Shown: positions 8,728 to 17,254, counted from the first letter of the stretch. The stretch: DNA of 64,000 nt from an uncultured bacterium (GCA_905216025.1 CAJMSE010000001.1:1-64000); one strand, 5' to 3'. Notes: generated from the letters alone by a model not told the origin. Program-made: numbers and translations.

Positions 8728-9342
8728 ATGGATAAGCTATCAGCGGAACAGCGGCACAGGAACATGGCAGCCATACACGCAGCCAACACCAAACCGGAGA
8801 TGATTGTGCGGAAATACTTGTTTTCGCACGGCTTCCGCTATAGGCTTAACCACAGGCGGCTACCTGGACGACCGGACATAGTGTTGCGCAAATACCGCAC
8901 ATGCATATTCGTCAACGGCTGCTTTTGGCATGGGCACGAGGGATGCAGATATTTCAAGATGCCGAAGAGCAATACCGAATTCTGGACGGCAAAGGTGGAA
9001 AGGAACAAAGAACGCGACAAGAGGGTGCAGAAAGAGCTTGCACAAATGGGATGGCATTGCATCACCGTGTGGGAATGTGAACTCAAGCCGAAGGTGCGCG
9101 AGCGGACGCTGGAATCGCTGGAATATACCCTCAACCGGATATTTCTCGAAGACTGCATGACCCGCCGCACGGCAACAATGCCTGAAGAGAATGCGGAAAG
9201 ACAGACAAAAAATAATGTAGAAAGTATATCCGGAGAGAACCGGGCAAAGTGCATATATATAATAGGTGAAGAAGAAAGCAGCTATATGGCAGCAGAGCCC
9301 CTGCTACAATATAATACAAGCAATGACAAAAACAGTGAATAA
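8728..9342 (+). CDS. vsr: very short patch repair endonuclease
   Basis: 204 residues; the first 140 are a typical Vsr domain: LSAEQRHRNMAAIHAANTKP, LPGRPDIVLRKYRTCIFVNG, CFWHGHEGCRY, FWTAKVERNKERD and WHCITVWECEL. Vsr nicks T:G mismatches that arise from deamination of 5-methylcytosine, so it normally accompanies a C5-cytosine methyltransferase; none is seen here. The C-terminal 60 residues (from about MTRRTATMPEENAE) are not part of the usual domain and may be an extension reading into degenerate sequence. Confidence 0.9.
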   Translation: MDKLSAEQRHRNMAAIHAANTKPEMIVRKYLFSHGFRYRLNHRRLPGRPDIVLRKYRTCIFVNGCFWHGHEGCRYFKMPKSNTEFWTAKVERNKERDKRVQKELAQMGWHCITVWECELKPKVRERTLESLEYTLNRIFLEDCMTRRTATMPEENAERQTKNNVESISGENRAKCIYIIGEEESSYMAAEPLLQYNTSNDKNSE

Positions 9343-9367
9343 TCAGGAAATAACAACAGACAAACGC

Positions 9368-9736
9368 ATGGAAGAAATAAGAATTGACTGCAGCAAACAG
9401 TCACCGGAAGAGCTGGCCCTGGCCGCACATCACGCCAAACTGATACACTGATTCAACATGGCAGAGCCATACAGCGAAGAATGGAGCGGACTTATGCGCG
9501 AGATTTTCAAAGGAAAAAATCGGCGAAGGTTCACGCGTTATGTCGCCGCTTACGGCCATAAGCCCGCACGAAGTGACGATAGGCCGCGGATGCGTAATCA
9601 TGAACGGATGCTGAGCCGCTATGCTATCGTTGGCGCAAACTCAACCGTGACACACGACATCCCCGACTATGCCGTGGCTGTGGAAATACCGGCAAAGGTG
9701 GTTAAATATCTGGATAAGGAAAAGTTTGGCGGTTAA
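9368..9736 (+). pseudogene. maltose/galactoside O-acetyltransferase remnant
   Basis: Pieces of one hexapeptide acetyltransferase are spread over all three frames: EELALAAHHAKLIH then a stop then FNMAEPYSEEWSGLMREIF (N-terminal helical region), KIGEGSRVM and ISPHEVTIGRGCVIMNGC (left-handed beta-helix repeats), and finally RYAIVGANSTVTHDIPDYAV with a normal C-terminus DKEKFGG. Much of the beta-helix, including the catalytic histidine region, is missing. Clearly a decayed gene. Confidence 0.75.
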
Positions 9737-9768
9737 GACATTGCAACCGGGTTGCAAACGGAAATGCC

Positions 9769-9776
9769 TATCTTTG
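9769..9776 (+). promoter_or_regulatory. promoter -7 box for the metal permease
   Basis: TATCTTTG 26 bases before the ATG at 9803. Two TTGCAA words (9741, 9752) precede it but not at the ideal -33 spacing. Confidence 0.55.
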
Positions 9777-9802
9777 CAATCAGAAATTAAAATTTATCGG
9801 AT

Positions 9803-11029
9803 ATGGAACTCATAAACTCATTGCTTTTCATGCTCAACGAGATGTCGCCATACATCCTGCTGGGATTCTTCATCGCCGGCGTCATGCACGCCTTCATACC
9901 GCAGCGTACGTTTGCACGCCACCTCTCTGGCACTGGATTCAAGGCTGTGGTGAAATCGACACTTATAGGCATTCCGCTGCCGCTGTGCTCATGCGGGGTG
10001 CTCCCCACGGCAATAGGCATGCGCCGCAGCGGAGCCTCGAGAGCAGCATCGACAGCCTTTCTCGTGGCCACACCGCAGACGGGAGTGGACAGCATAGCCG
10101 CCACGTGGTCACTACTGGGTCCGGCCTTTGCCGTAATCCGCCCCATCGCAGCCCTCGTCACTGCCGTGCTCGGAGGACTGGCTGTAGGAAAGGCCGAACA
10201 GGACGGCGAAAAAGAGGCACAAACTGCACAGGCAGACTGCTGCGAAGTGGAAGAGAAAAGGAGCTTCAGCCGCAAGTGCACCGACGCACTGCGCTACGGC
10301 TACATCGACCTCGTGGGCAGCATAGGCGGATGGCTCGTAGCCGGACTCATAATCGCCGCCCTGATTACGGTGTACGTGCCGGCCGACTTTTTCTCCGCGC
10401 TGGGCAGCCGCCCCATCTTCTCGATGATAGCCGTGCTCATCATAGCCATCCCCATGTATGTATGCGCCACCGGCTCCATCCCCATCGCCATGTCGCTCAT
10501 GCTCAAAGGACTGTCGCCCGGCACGGCTCTCGTGCTGCTCATGGCCGGTCCTGCTGCCAACTTCGCCTCGTTCACGCTCATCTCGCGTGAGATGGGACGC
10601 AAGGCCGCCGCAATATACCTGGCAGCCATCGTCATCGGAGCCATAGCGTTCGGTCTGATCATCGACTATCTGCTGCCGGCCGGATGGTTCGTCCTGCCCG
10701 GCATGCAGGCAATGACGTCGCACGCCCACCATCTCGAACTCTTCCCCACGGCATGCTCCGCAATACTCGTGGTGCTGCTTGCCGTCGGATTCATCCGTGG
10801 GCATAAGCACAACCACATCGACGCGTCTGAGGCAGTGAAGGTATACACCGTGCAGGGCATGAACTGCTCACACTGTCAGGCAACCGTGGCCAAAGCCATC
10901 AGCGGCGTTAAAGGCGTGAAGCAGGTAGACGTAGATCTCTCTACAGGCAAGGCTACAATCAGCGGCAGTCACAGCAGCGACGAAGTGCTGACAGCCGTGC
11001 GCAATGCCGGATTCGACATTGAAATTTGA
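9803..11029 (+). CDS. permease of the SO_0444 / ArsP family with C-terminal HMA domain
   Basis: 408 residues. Eight or so hydrophobic segments in two halves, with the family motif PLPLCSCGVLPTAIGMRRSG near residue 57 and a second cluster PMYVCATGSIPIAMSLML near residue 218. The last 70 residues are a heavy-metal-associated domain with GMNCSHCQATV, the CxxC metal site. Such permeases export metals or metalloids (copper/zinc or organoarsenic suggested for relatives) across the inner membrane; the HMA domain probably delivers or senses the metal. A His/Cys-containing loop (about residues 125-155) sits between the halves. Single-gene unit with its own promoter and a strong terminator. Confidence 0.85.
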   Translation: MELINSLLFMLNEMSPYILLGFFIAGVMHAFIPQRTFARHLSGTGFKAVVKSTLIGIPLPLCSCGVLPTAIGMRRSGASRAASTAFLVATPQTGVDSIAATWSLLGPAFAVIRPIAALVTAVLGGLAVGKAEQDGEKEAQTAQADCCEVEEKRSFSRKCTDALRYGYIDLVGSIGGWLVAGLIIAALITVYVPADFFSALGSRPIFSMIAVLIIAIPMYVCATGSIPIAMSLMLKGLSPGTALVLLMAGPAANFASFTLISREMGRKAAAIYLAAIVIGAIAFGLIIDYLLPAGWFVLPGMQAMTSHAHHLELFPTACSAILVVLLAVGFIRGHKHNHIDASEAVKVYTVQGMNCSHCQATVAKAISGVKGVKQVDVDLSTGKATISGSHSSDEVLTAVRNAGFDIEI

Positions 11030-11051
11030 TGCAACTCCACATTGTGATATG

Positions 11052-11091
11052 AAGCGAAAGGGCCGGAAATTTCGGCCCTTTCGCTTTTTTA
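11052..11091 (+). terminator. strong intrinsic terminator
   Basis: A perfect 14-base stem (AAGCGAAAGGGCCG at 11052-11065 with its complement at 11073-11086), a 7-base loop and a T tract, 22 bases after the permease stop. Confidence 0.9.
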
Positions 11092-11101
11092 TACAGTGAC
11101 C

Positions 11102-11164
11102 TTTCACATTTATTTCATGACATTTCATATTTATTTTATTACAATTCATAAAACCCCATAAACA
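11102..11164 (+). repeat. three degenerate 21-base direct repeats upstream of nitroreductase
   Basis: Units start at 11102, 11123 and 11144, each beginning TTTCA-CATTTATTT or a variant (TTTCATATTTATTTTATTAC; ATTCATAAAACCCCATAAAC). Spacing is two helical turns, and the array ends about 47 bases before the TATATTTG box at 11211-11218. Possible stacked operator sites. Confidence 0.5.
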
Positions 11165-11210
11165 ATCTTATAGAACGGCGGTCGGCTCATGATATACGAT
11201 GAAGAATGAC

Positions 11211-11218
11211 TATATTTG
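11211..11218 (+). promoter_or_regulatory. promoter -7 box for nitroreductase
   Basis: TATATTTG, 23 bases before the first ATG at 11242. Confidence 0.55.
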
Positions 11219-11241
11219 CAGTATAAACCCCATAAAGACGT

Positions 11242-11850
11242 ATGATTATGAAAAGAAACTTTCAGGAAGCATTGGAAAACCGCAGGAGCTATTACAGACT
11301 GTGGGACAAGTCGCCGGTGAGCGACAAGGAAATAGTGGAAATGCTGCATACGGTCGTCAGGCACGTGCCGTCAGCATTCAATTCGCAATCAACGCGCATG
11401 GTCCTGTTGCTCGGAGAACATCATCGCCGGCTATGGGATATCGTGAAGACGGAACTGAGAAAGATTGTGTCGCCGGAAGCCATCAAAGGTACGGAAAGGA
11501 AAATAGACAACGGTTTCCGCTCGGGATACGGTACAGTGCTGTTCTACGAAGACCGCACGGTCGTGGCGCGGCTGCAAAACGAGAACCGGCTGTACAGCGA
11601 CCGCTTCCCCACATGGTCACAACAGACATCGGGCATGCACCAGCTTGCCGTATGGACAATGCTGGAAGACATGGGCTTCGGGGCATCCCTGCAACACTAC
11701 AACCCTATCATCGACTGCGCCGTACGCAAGGAGTGGAACATCAGCGGAGCATGGGAACTCACAGCCCAGATGCCTTTCGGTGCACCCGCCGAGGACATGC
11801 TGAACAAGACATTCTTACCTGTGGAGGAAAGGGTAATCACTTTCAAATGA
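11242..11850 (+). CDS. nitroreductase family protein
   Basis: 202 residues, with ATG codons at 11242 and 11248. The order of motifs fits FMN-dependent nitroreductases of the short Frm2/YdgI-like type: RRSYYRLWDKSPVSDKEI at the N-terminus (FMN phosphate contacts), HVPSAFNSQSTRMVLLLG (the S-x-N-x-Q pattern), a GYGTVLFYEDR strand, and LAVWTMLEDMGFGASLQHYN near residue 140. These soluble enzymes reduce nitroaromatics or quinones with NAD(P)H; the natural substrate is not indicated. Stand-alone gene. Confidence 0.85.
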   Translation: MIMKRNFQEALENRRSYYRLWDKSPVSDKEIVEMLHTVVRHVPSAFNSQSTRMVLLLGEHHRRLWDIVKTELRKIVSPEAIKGTERKIDNGFRSGYGTVLFYEDRTVVARLQNENRLYSDRFPTWSQQTSGMHQLAVWTMLEDMGFGASLQHYNPIIDCAVRKEWNISGAWELTAQMPFGAPAEDMLNKTFLPVEERVITFK

Positions 11851-11852
11851 TA

Positions 11853-11931
11853 TTTTAAACGCAAAGACGCAAACGCGCAAAGGTTTTTTAAAGATAAAAA
11901 TCTCTGCGGCCTTTGCGTCTTTGCGTTTAAA
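11853..11931. repeat. hairpin of the TTTAAACGCAAAGACGC repeat family
   Basis: TTTTAAACGCAAAGACGCAA at the left and its near-complement CTTTGCGTCTTTGCGTTTAA at the right enclose about 35 bases. Related copies lie at 25331, 39452 and 40738. Placed just after the nitroreductase stop, so it can act as a transcript-end hairpin. Confidence 0.75.
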
Positions 11932-11994
11932 CATTATCGCATCCTCCCATCTAAATACCCTGAAAGCTTGTGTCTCTCTGCCTTCAGCATTTCC

Positions 11995-12081
11995 GACAGC
12001 TCTCACAAACACTTCTCACAGCTACCAAAAACATTTTTGATAGCTGGCACAAACACATTTGAAAGCAGGCAGACCGCTTCC
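11995..12081 (+). repeat. four degenerate 22-base direct repeats upstream of the DJ-1 gene
   Basis: Units begin at 11995, 12017, 12039 and 12061 with GACAGC, CACAGC, GATAGC and GAAAGC, followed in the first three by a CA-AAACA core. The exact 22-base period is two helical turns. The stretch 12082-12177 shows no further clear structure; a TAACTTTG box follows at 12178. Confidence 0.55.
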
Positions 12082-12177
12082 AAATGCGCAAAAACAGGCA
12101 TACATCCATACCGGAAAATATCATGAAACGGCATACAAAATGATTCCAAATGATTACGTGTTATGACATATTATTGT

Positions 12178-12185
12178 TAACTTTG
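12178..12185 (+). promoter_or_regulatory. promoter -7 box for the DJ-1 gene
   Basis: TAACTTTG, 39 bases before the ATG at 12225. Confidence 0.6.
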
Positions 12186-12224
12186 CAATCTGACAGATTA
12201 TTTTATCCACCATAATTCAAAACT

Positions 12225-12830
12225 ATGAGCAACGAAATATTATACATCCTCCTGCCTGACTATGCAGCCCACGAGATCGTATTCCTCTCACAGGCCATCG
12301 CCTCCGACGAATCGGCATTGAAAGAGACCCCGAAGTATATAAACAAAGCAGTGGCTCCGACATTGGAGCCGGTGAAATCAATAGGAGGATTCCGCACCCT
12401 ACCCGATTATTCATTCGGCACAATGCCCGGCGATTATGCCGCACTGGTGCTCATCGGCGGGTTCGGCTGGGCAACGCCCGTGGCAGACAGCGTCGTGCCC
12501 ATCGTCAGGGATGCCATAAAGTGCGGCAAGCCGGTAGGTGCGATATGCAACGCCGCATCGTTCATGGCAAAGCACGGTTTCCTCAACAACGTCAAGCACA
12601 CAGGCAACGGCCTGGACCAGCTAAAACTGTGGGGCGGTGAAAGCTATACCAACGCCGCCGGATACGTCAACGCACAGGCCGTTACCGACAGCAACATCGT
12701 GACGGCCAACGGCTCAGCCACCCTCGAATTTGCCAAAGAACTCCTGCTGCTCCTTGAAAACGACACTCCGGAGCGCATCGAGATGTATTACCAGTTCAAC
12801 AAGCAAGGCTTCTGCGCCTTGTTCACATGA
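12225..12830 (+). CDS. DJ-1/PfpI family protein (type 1 glutamine amidotransferase-like)
   Basis: 201 residues. The nucleophile elbow is GAICNAASFMAKHGFL (cysteine near residue 108), with an upstream acidic region and the IGGFGWATP loop of the DJ-1/PfpI fold. Members are deglycases, proteases, hydratases or stress proteins; the exact reaction cannot be told. A close paralogue with the same length and layout is at 42596; by eye well over four fifths of residues match, so one is probably a recent copy or acquisition. Followed 39 bases later by a TfoX-N gene, possibly co-transcribed. Confidence 0.85.
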   Translation: MSNEILYILLPDYAAHEIVFLSQAIASDESALKETPKYINKAVAPTLEPVKSIGGFRTLPDYSFGTMPGDYAALVLIGGFGWATPVADSVVPIVRDAIKCGKPVGAICNAASFMAKHGFLNNVKHTGNGLDQLKLWGGESYTNAAGYVNAQAVTDSNIVTANGSATLEFAKELLLLLENDTPERIEMYYQFNKQGFCALFT

Positions 12831-12869
12831 TTTGTTTTCAGAGTCTTATTTCTCAAAACTAAAAAGATT

Positions 12870-13184
12870 ATGGCCTGTACCACCGATTTTATAGAATCCA
12901 TCTGCAACGCTCTCTCTCCTTTGGGAGAAGTGCGCTCGCGCAAGATGATGGGCGACTACGTCATTTATGTCAACGGTAAATACGTCATCACCGCCTGCGA
13001 CAACACCGCCTTTGTCAAGAAACTGCCATGCATCGCCGACCTTATGACCGACGCTGAGACCGGCAATCCCTACCCCGGCGCTAAAGAGGCATACATACTC
13101 GATTTCCAAGACCGGCAGAAAACATTGAAAGTGATTGAGACACTATGGAAAGAACTCCCGTTTCCGAAGTCAAGGAAGAAATAA
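12870..13184 (+). CDS. TfoX N-terminal domain protein
   Basis: 104 residues matching only the N-terminal TfoX/Sxy domain: the RSRKMMGDYVIYVNGKYVIT core near residue 23, a DNTAFVKKLP strand-helix, and the PYPGAKEAYILD segment. The C-terminal TfoX domain of the competence regulator is absent, as in many short family members of unknown role. Lies 39 bases after the DJ-1 gene on the same strand without an obvious promoter of its own. Confidence 0.8.
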   Translation: MACTTDFIESICNALSPLGEVRSRKMMGDYVIYVNGKYVITACDNTAFVKKLPCIADLMTDAETGNPYPGAKEAYILDFQDRQKTLKVIETLWKELPFPKSRKK

Positions 13185-13218
13185 CACCCGCAATCGTATG
13201 TAAACAAAAATAAATCGT

Positions 13219-13226
13219 TATCTTTG
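13219..13226 (+). promoter_or_regulatory. promoter -7 box for the YhcG-like gene
   Basis: TATCTTTG about 110 bases before the ATG at 13337. The leader contains a 9-base inverted repeat ATGATGGAT / ATCCATCAT (13236-13244, 13271-13279). Confidence 0.5.
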
Positions 13227-13336
13227 TGGGAAGAAATGATGGATGGGGTTACAATATAAGTAATTGAGCAATCCATCATAAAAAAAGATATTATGAAACT
13301 GTTGAGCACTTTAATGCTAAACGCAAATAAGTAAGA

Positions 13337-14470
13337 ATGAATAAAGGATTAACCATCATTGACAACGACTACACCCTATGGGTTGAAGAGCTTAGCAAAC
13401 GCTATCGGCAAAGCCAAGTAAGAGCATCCGCCAAGGTAAACCGAGAAATGCTCAGATATTATTGGGAGCTCGGTCGTGACATAGAGGAGATGCATGTGGA
13501 AGAGCGTTGGGGTGAAAGTGTTATTAAAAATCTTTCCGCCGATTTACAACGCAGAAATCCTAATTCAACAGGCCTTTCACGTACAAATATCTATTATGCA
13601 AAGAAATTCTATCTTCTATACTCACAATATTGGGGAATTGTCCCACAGGATACAGGACTTTCAGAAAACGGGAAAATACCACTGACAGCAGCAAAAACTT
13701 CAACAGTTGTCCCACAGACTGTGGGACAACTACAAGAACTGCTTTTTTCCATTCCATGGGGACACCACCGCTATCTTATGGACAGATATAGCACAGAACC
13801 GGCAAAGGCTCTATTCTATGCAAGAAAGACAATGGAAGAAGGATGGAGCCGCAACGTGCTTCTCAACTTCATGAACACAGATTTATATGAACGTGAAGGC
13901 AAGGCTCTGACAAATTTCACGCGCACATTACCGGATGATACAAGTGACCTTGCACAAGAACTTACGAAGGATCCTTACAACTTCGCATTTACAGGTTTGA
14001 CAGGAAGATACAACGAGTATAAGCTAAAAGATGCGCTGCTTGCCAATATATCACAATTTTTACTGGAACTCGGAACAGGATTCGCATATGTAGGCAAAGA
14101 ATATAGGCTTCAGATAGGACAGAAGGAAAAGTTCATTGATTTGCTTTTCTACAACTTGAAACTTTCATGTTATGTAGTAATTGAAGTTAAAATCGGAGAA
14201 TTCGACTTTCAAGATTTAGGACAACTAAGTGGTTATGTTGTCGCTTGCAATCACATTCTAAAGAAAGAAGGAAGAGATAATCCTACAATCGGTTTAATCA
14301 TCTGCCGTCAAAAAGATTCATTACTTGCACAATATGCTTTAGAAGGCAGTAATCTGCCTTTAGGCATATCTGAATATGAACTATCGAAACTATATCCTGA
14401 AAAAGTAGAAGGAACAATACCGACAATAGAGGAAATTGAGGCTAAGTTAGGAAACGAGAATAATAAATAG
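13337..14470 (+). CDS. YhcG/DUF1016-type PD-(D/E)XK nuclease
   Basis: 377 residues in two domains. Residues 1-150 are the DUF1016 N-terminal helical region (RYRQSQVRASAKVNREMLRY, then WGESVIKNLSADLQRR and GLSRTNIYYAKKFYLLY). Residues 215-360 are the nuclease: LGTGFAYVGKEYRLQIGQKE, FIDLLFYNLKLSCYVVIEVK (D and E-x-K of the active site), then GQLSGYVVACNH. A Thr/Pro-rich stretch at about 100-130 in the middle varies among homologues. Such proteins occur as orphan nucleases near restriction and other defence genes; the substrate is unknown. Downstream gene starts 6 bases later. Confidence 0.85.
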   Translation: MNKGLTIIDNDYTLWVEELSKRYRQSQVRASAKVNREMLRYYWELGRDIEEMHVEERWGESVIKNLSADLQRRNPNSTGLSRTNIYYAKKFYLLYSQYWGIVPQDTGLSENGKIPLTAAKTSTVVPQTVGQLQELLFSIPWGHHRYLMDRYSTEPAKALFYARKTMEEGWSRNVLLNFMNTDLYEREGKALTNFTRTLPDDTSDLAQELTKDPYNFAFTGLTGRYNEYKLKDALLANISQFLLELGTGFAYVGKEYRLQIGQKEKFIDLLFYNLKLSCYVVIEVKIGEFDFQDLGQLSGYVVACNHILKKEGRDNPTIGLIICRQKDSLLAQYALEGSNLPLGISEYELSKLYPEKVEGTIPTIEEIEAKLGNENNK

Positions 14471-14476
14471 ACAAAT

Positions 14477-15826
14477 ATGAAACACATTTTCGCACTTTTG
14501 GCTGTCATCATGCTGCCGGCATTTCATACCCTCGCACTTACGGGTTCATGGCGCGGTGATCTTAATTTTGGACAGACAAAGATTCCTATCGTATTCAACT
14601 TTACGGAAAAAGCGGATGGAGCAACGAACTGTACTCTCGACTCGCCGATGCAGGGAGCCAAGGGGATTCCGGTAGATGTGTTGCTCTGCACAGCCGACTC
14701 CGTATCACTCGCATGCCACTCGATAGGCGCATCGTTCGAGGGAAAGGTGATGTCAAAAGAAATCGAAGGGACCTTCAAACAACACGGCTATTCATTTCCG
14801 CTTACCCTTTCGCCGGAAGCTCCCATTGAAGAGCGGCGGCCGCAGACACCGAAGCCACCATTCCCATACAGCGTCACCGACACGGTATTCACCTCACCCG
14901 ACGGTGCCATGATGAGCGCCACGCTCACGATGCCGATCAATGCATCAAGCAAGAAGATTCCGGCAGTGGTGATGGTTACCGGCAGCGGACCGCAGAACCG
15001 TGACGAAGAAGTTTTCGAGCATAAGCCCTTTGCCGTCATTGCCGACTTTCTTGCACGCAACGGCATTGCATCGCTAAGATATGATGACCGCGGGACGGGC
15101 CGTTCGGGCGGCAACTTCATGGCTGCCACCACAGAAACATTCAAGGAGGATGCCGGGAGCGGTATCGCATTCATGCACACTATTGCAAGTATAGGAAAGG
15201 TAGGCGTGATAGGACATTCCGAAGGCGGCACAATAGCGTTCATGCTCGGTGCAAAAGGCATTCCAGACTTCATCGTATCGCTGGCAGGCATGGCCGTATC
15301 GGGTAAAGAAACAATACTGAAGCAGAACGGACGCGGACTTGACCAAATGGGACTGACCGGTGCAGACAAGGAAAACAGCCTCAAGCTGATAGGACTTGTG
15401 TTCGACACGATGATTGAGCAGAGCCGTACGGGAGCGTCGTCACCCGTCAACACAGACTCAATAGCCAGCGCCGCAGGCCTGAAGCCGCTTCCGCAGATAG
15501 CCGAATCGCTCAGGATGACGCAGAAAATGCGCACACCATGGTTCGACGCATTCCTTGACTTAAATCCACGGGAATATCTCAAAGACGTGAGATGCCCCGT
15601 CCTGGCCATCAACGGAGATAAGGACACACAAGTGGAAGCCGACAATCTCGCCGTGATAAAGAATCTGATCCCGCAGGCGCAGGCCATGCTCATGCCCGGA
15701 CTTAACCACCTCATGCAACATGCCGTCACCGGAGATGCCAACGAATACGGCGAGATACGTGAGACCATCTCGCCGGAGGTGCTTGAGGCGATAGTGCAGT
15801 TTATAAAGAATACTCCACCCCTATAA
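14477..15826 (+). CDS. secreted alpha/beta hydrolase
   Basis: 449 residues. An N-terminal signal peptide (MKHIFALLAVIMLPAFHTLA) predicts export to the periplasm. Residues 25-130 form an all-beta-looking N-terminal domain, followed by an alpha/beta hydrolase: VMVTGSGPQNRDEEVFEHKP, LRYDDRGTGRSGG, the nucleophile elbow GHSEGGTIAF, the aspartate in INGDKDTQV and the histidine in GLNHLMQH, so the triad is complete. Esterase or peptidase activity on an unknown substrate. It follows the nuclease gene by 6 bases but is unrelated in function. Confidence 0.85.
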   Translation: MKHIFALLAVIMLPAFHTLALTGSWRGDLNFGQTKIPIVFNFTEKADGATNCTLDSPMQGAKGIPVDVLLCTADSVSLACHSIGASFEGKVMSKEIEGTFKQHGYSFPLTLSPEAPIEERRPQTPKPPFPYSVTDTVFTSPDGAMMSATLTMPINASSKKIPAVVMVTGSGPQNRDEEVFEHKPFAVIADFLARNGIASLRYDDRGTGRSGGNFMAATTETFKEDAGSGIAFMHTIASIGKVGVIGHSEGGTIAFMLGAKGIPDFIVSLAGMAVSGKETILKQNGRGLDQMGLTGADKENSLKLIGLVFDTMIEQSRTGASSPVNTDSIASAAGLKPLPQIAESLRMTQKMRTPWFDAFLDLNPREYLKDVRCPVLAINGDKDTQVEADNLAVIKNLIPQAQAMLMPGLNHLMQHAVTGDANEYGEIRETISPEVLEAIVQFIKNTPPL

Positions 15827-15834
15827 TTCAGGCC

Positions 15835-15945
15835 ATGACAGATATTATAATCAGGAATGAGACTACCGATGATTATCGGAAAGTTGATAGCATTACCCGC
15901 GAAGCTTCTTGGATTGCAACAGAGAGAAACAACAGGACACAATGA
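15835..15945 (+). pseudogene. N-terminal fragment of a GNAT acetyltransferase
   Basis: The 36-codon frame starts MTDIIIRNETTDDYRKVDSI and continues TREASWIAT, the first strand and helix of a GNAT-fold acetyltransferase, then ends in unrelated residues. Its stop codon overlaps the beta-lactamase start (ATGA at 15942), so it could now serve as a translated leader coupled to that gene. Confidence 0.6.
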
Positions 15946-17012
15946 TATACAGACATATTATTAAAAGTATAATAATCTTGATGACCGCGGCAGTAATGCT
16001 TCAAACAGCACAGGCACAGACGGCACAGCATCCGGTGAAATCGGAATTAAAGCCGTCTGTGCAGACTGCCCTCGAAACCTATGTGAGGACACACGATGCA
16101 GACATCGGCATCGCCGTAATAACCGACTGCGGCGATACGGTATGTGTGAACAACGGCCGTCGCTATCCGATGAACAGCGTGATGAAGCTGTATCAGGCTA
16201 TTGCCGTTGCCAACGAGATGCAGCGGCGCGGCCACAGGCTCGACTCCGTGATAACGGTAAACCGGAAAGAAATAGAGGAAGACACCTACAGCCCCATGCG
16301 CGACCGATATCCGCAGGGCGACTTCCGCATTTCCATCGCCGACCTACTGAAATATTCGCTGCAGCAGAGCGACAACAACGCCTGCGACATTCTGTTCCGT
16401 CACGTCATCGGCATCGACGAGGCGGACAGATACATAAGAAGTCTCGGCATCAGCGGCTTCGCCATATCGGCAAGTGAGGCTGACATGCACGCCGACACAA
16501 CACGTATACACGAAAATTGGAATTATCCCCTTGCGGCCGCAATGCTAATAAACCGCTTGTTCACCGGTCCTGTTTTTTATGGTTGTGAAAAGGTGTATGA
16601 TAGTTGTGAGAAGAAGCATGACTGTCATAAGAGGTATTTTGATAATTGTGAAAAGAATCATGATAATATCGGAATGAGATGCGACAACATTTTCCAGCGT
16701 TTCCTTACGAAAACCCTCAACGGCTGCACCACTGGCGAGAACCGCCTCGCCAAACCTCTCCTGCCGACAAACGCCGTAATCGGTCACAAGACCGGTACAG
16801 GCTTTCCATCTGCTGACGGCCATCCGCAGGGAATCAACGACGTGGGATTCGTCCGCCTTCCCAACGGTCGCAGCTATTCAATAGCCGTGTTCGTGAAGTC
16901 ATCGCGGTATGACATGGAGAAGACGGAACGGCTGATTGCCGATGTGTCAGAGATTGTGTGGAGATATTCCGATGCGCTTATTCTAAATAAATACAACATC
17001 CCGCACCATTAA
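15942..17012 (+). CDS. class A beta-lactamase, CfxA/CblA-like
   Basis: Start taken at the ATG at 15942; 356 residues. A signal peptide ends near AQAQ (residue 26). Active-site motifs are all present: SVMK at 79-82, SDN at 143-145, an acidic residue in the omega-loop equivalent (SEADMHAD, E179) and HKTG at 282-285. The layout matches CfxA, including the RLFT helix and the NDVGFVRLPN strand. An insert of about 30 residues (212-241), rich in Cys, His, Lys and Asp, is absent from the CfxA sequence I know; it is encoded by a 21-base tandem repeat. Likely periplasmic and active against beta-lactams if the insert is tolerated. Confidence 0.85.
   Translation: MIYRHIIKSIIILMTAAVMLQTAQAQTAQHPVKSELKPSVQTALETYVRTHDADIGIAVITDCGDTVCVNNGRRYPMNSVMKLYQAIAVANEMQRRGHRLDSVITVNRKEIEEDTYSPMRDRYPQGDFRISIADLLKYSLQQSDNNACDILFRHVIGIDEADRYIRSLGISGFAISASEADMHADTTRIHENWNYPLAAAMLINRLFTGPVFYGCEKVYDSCEKKHDCHKRYFDNCEKNHDNIGMRCDNIFQRFLTKTLNGCTTGENRLAKPLLPTNAVIGHKTGTGFPSADGHPQGINDVGFVRLPNGRSYSIAVFVKSSRYDMEKTERLIADVSEIVWRYSDALILNKYNIPHH
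16582..16665 (+). repeat. four 21-base tandem repeats inside the beta-lactamase gene
   Basis: Units at 16582, 16603, 16624 and 16645 have the consensus GTTGTGAAAAG--N-ATGATA and keep the frame, giving seven-residue repeats of the type CEKVYD, SCEKKHD, CHKRYFD, NCEKNHD. More AT-rich than the flanking gene. Confidence 0.8.
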
Positions 17013-17013
17013 A

Positions 17014-17172
17014 GCAGATGATGACATAAGCCAGACATACCTCACATACGCCTGCGGATATGCCGACCAGTCACACATGATACGCGAGTTTCGCGCATTG
17101 GATGGCCGCACGCCCATAGAACTGATAAAGACAGGGACGTCTTTTTCCGAACTGTTTACCAAAATCCGTTAA
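17014..17172 (+). pseudogene. C-terminal fragment of an AraC-family regulator
   Basis: Right behind the beta-lactamase stop the frame reads LTYACGYADQSHMIREFRAL and DGRTPIELIKTGTSFSELFT, the second helix-turn-helix and tail of an AraC protein very like that at 59605. There is no start codon and the sensory and first DNA-binding parts are missing. Confidence 0.75.
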
Positions 17173-17254
17173 TCAGAGTTACTATGACTACGGGAGGAGA
17201 TAATGAATAAAATATATAGAAACTTCATTTCCTCCCACAGTCACTTTCCCTCAT

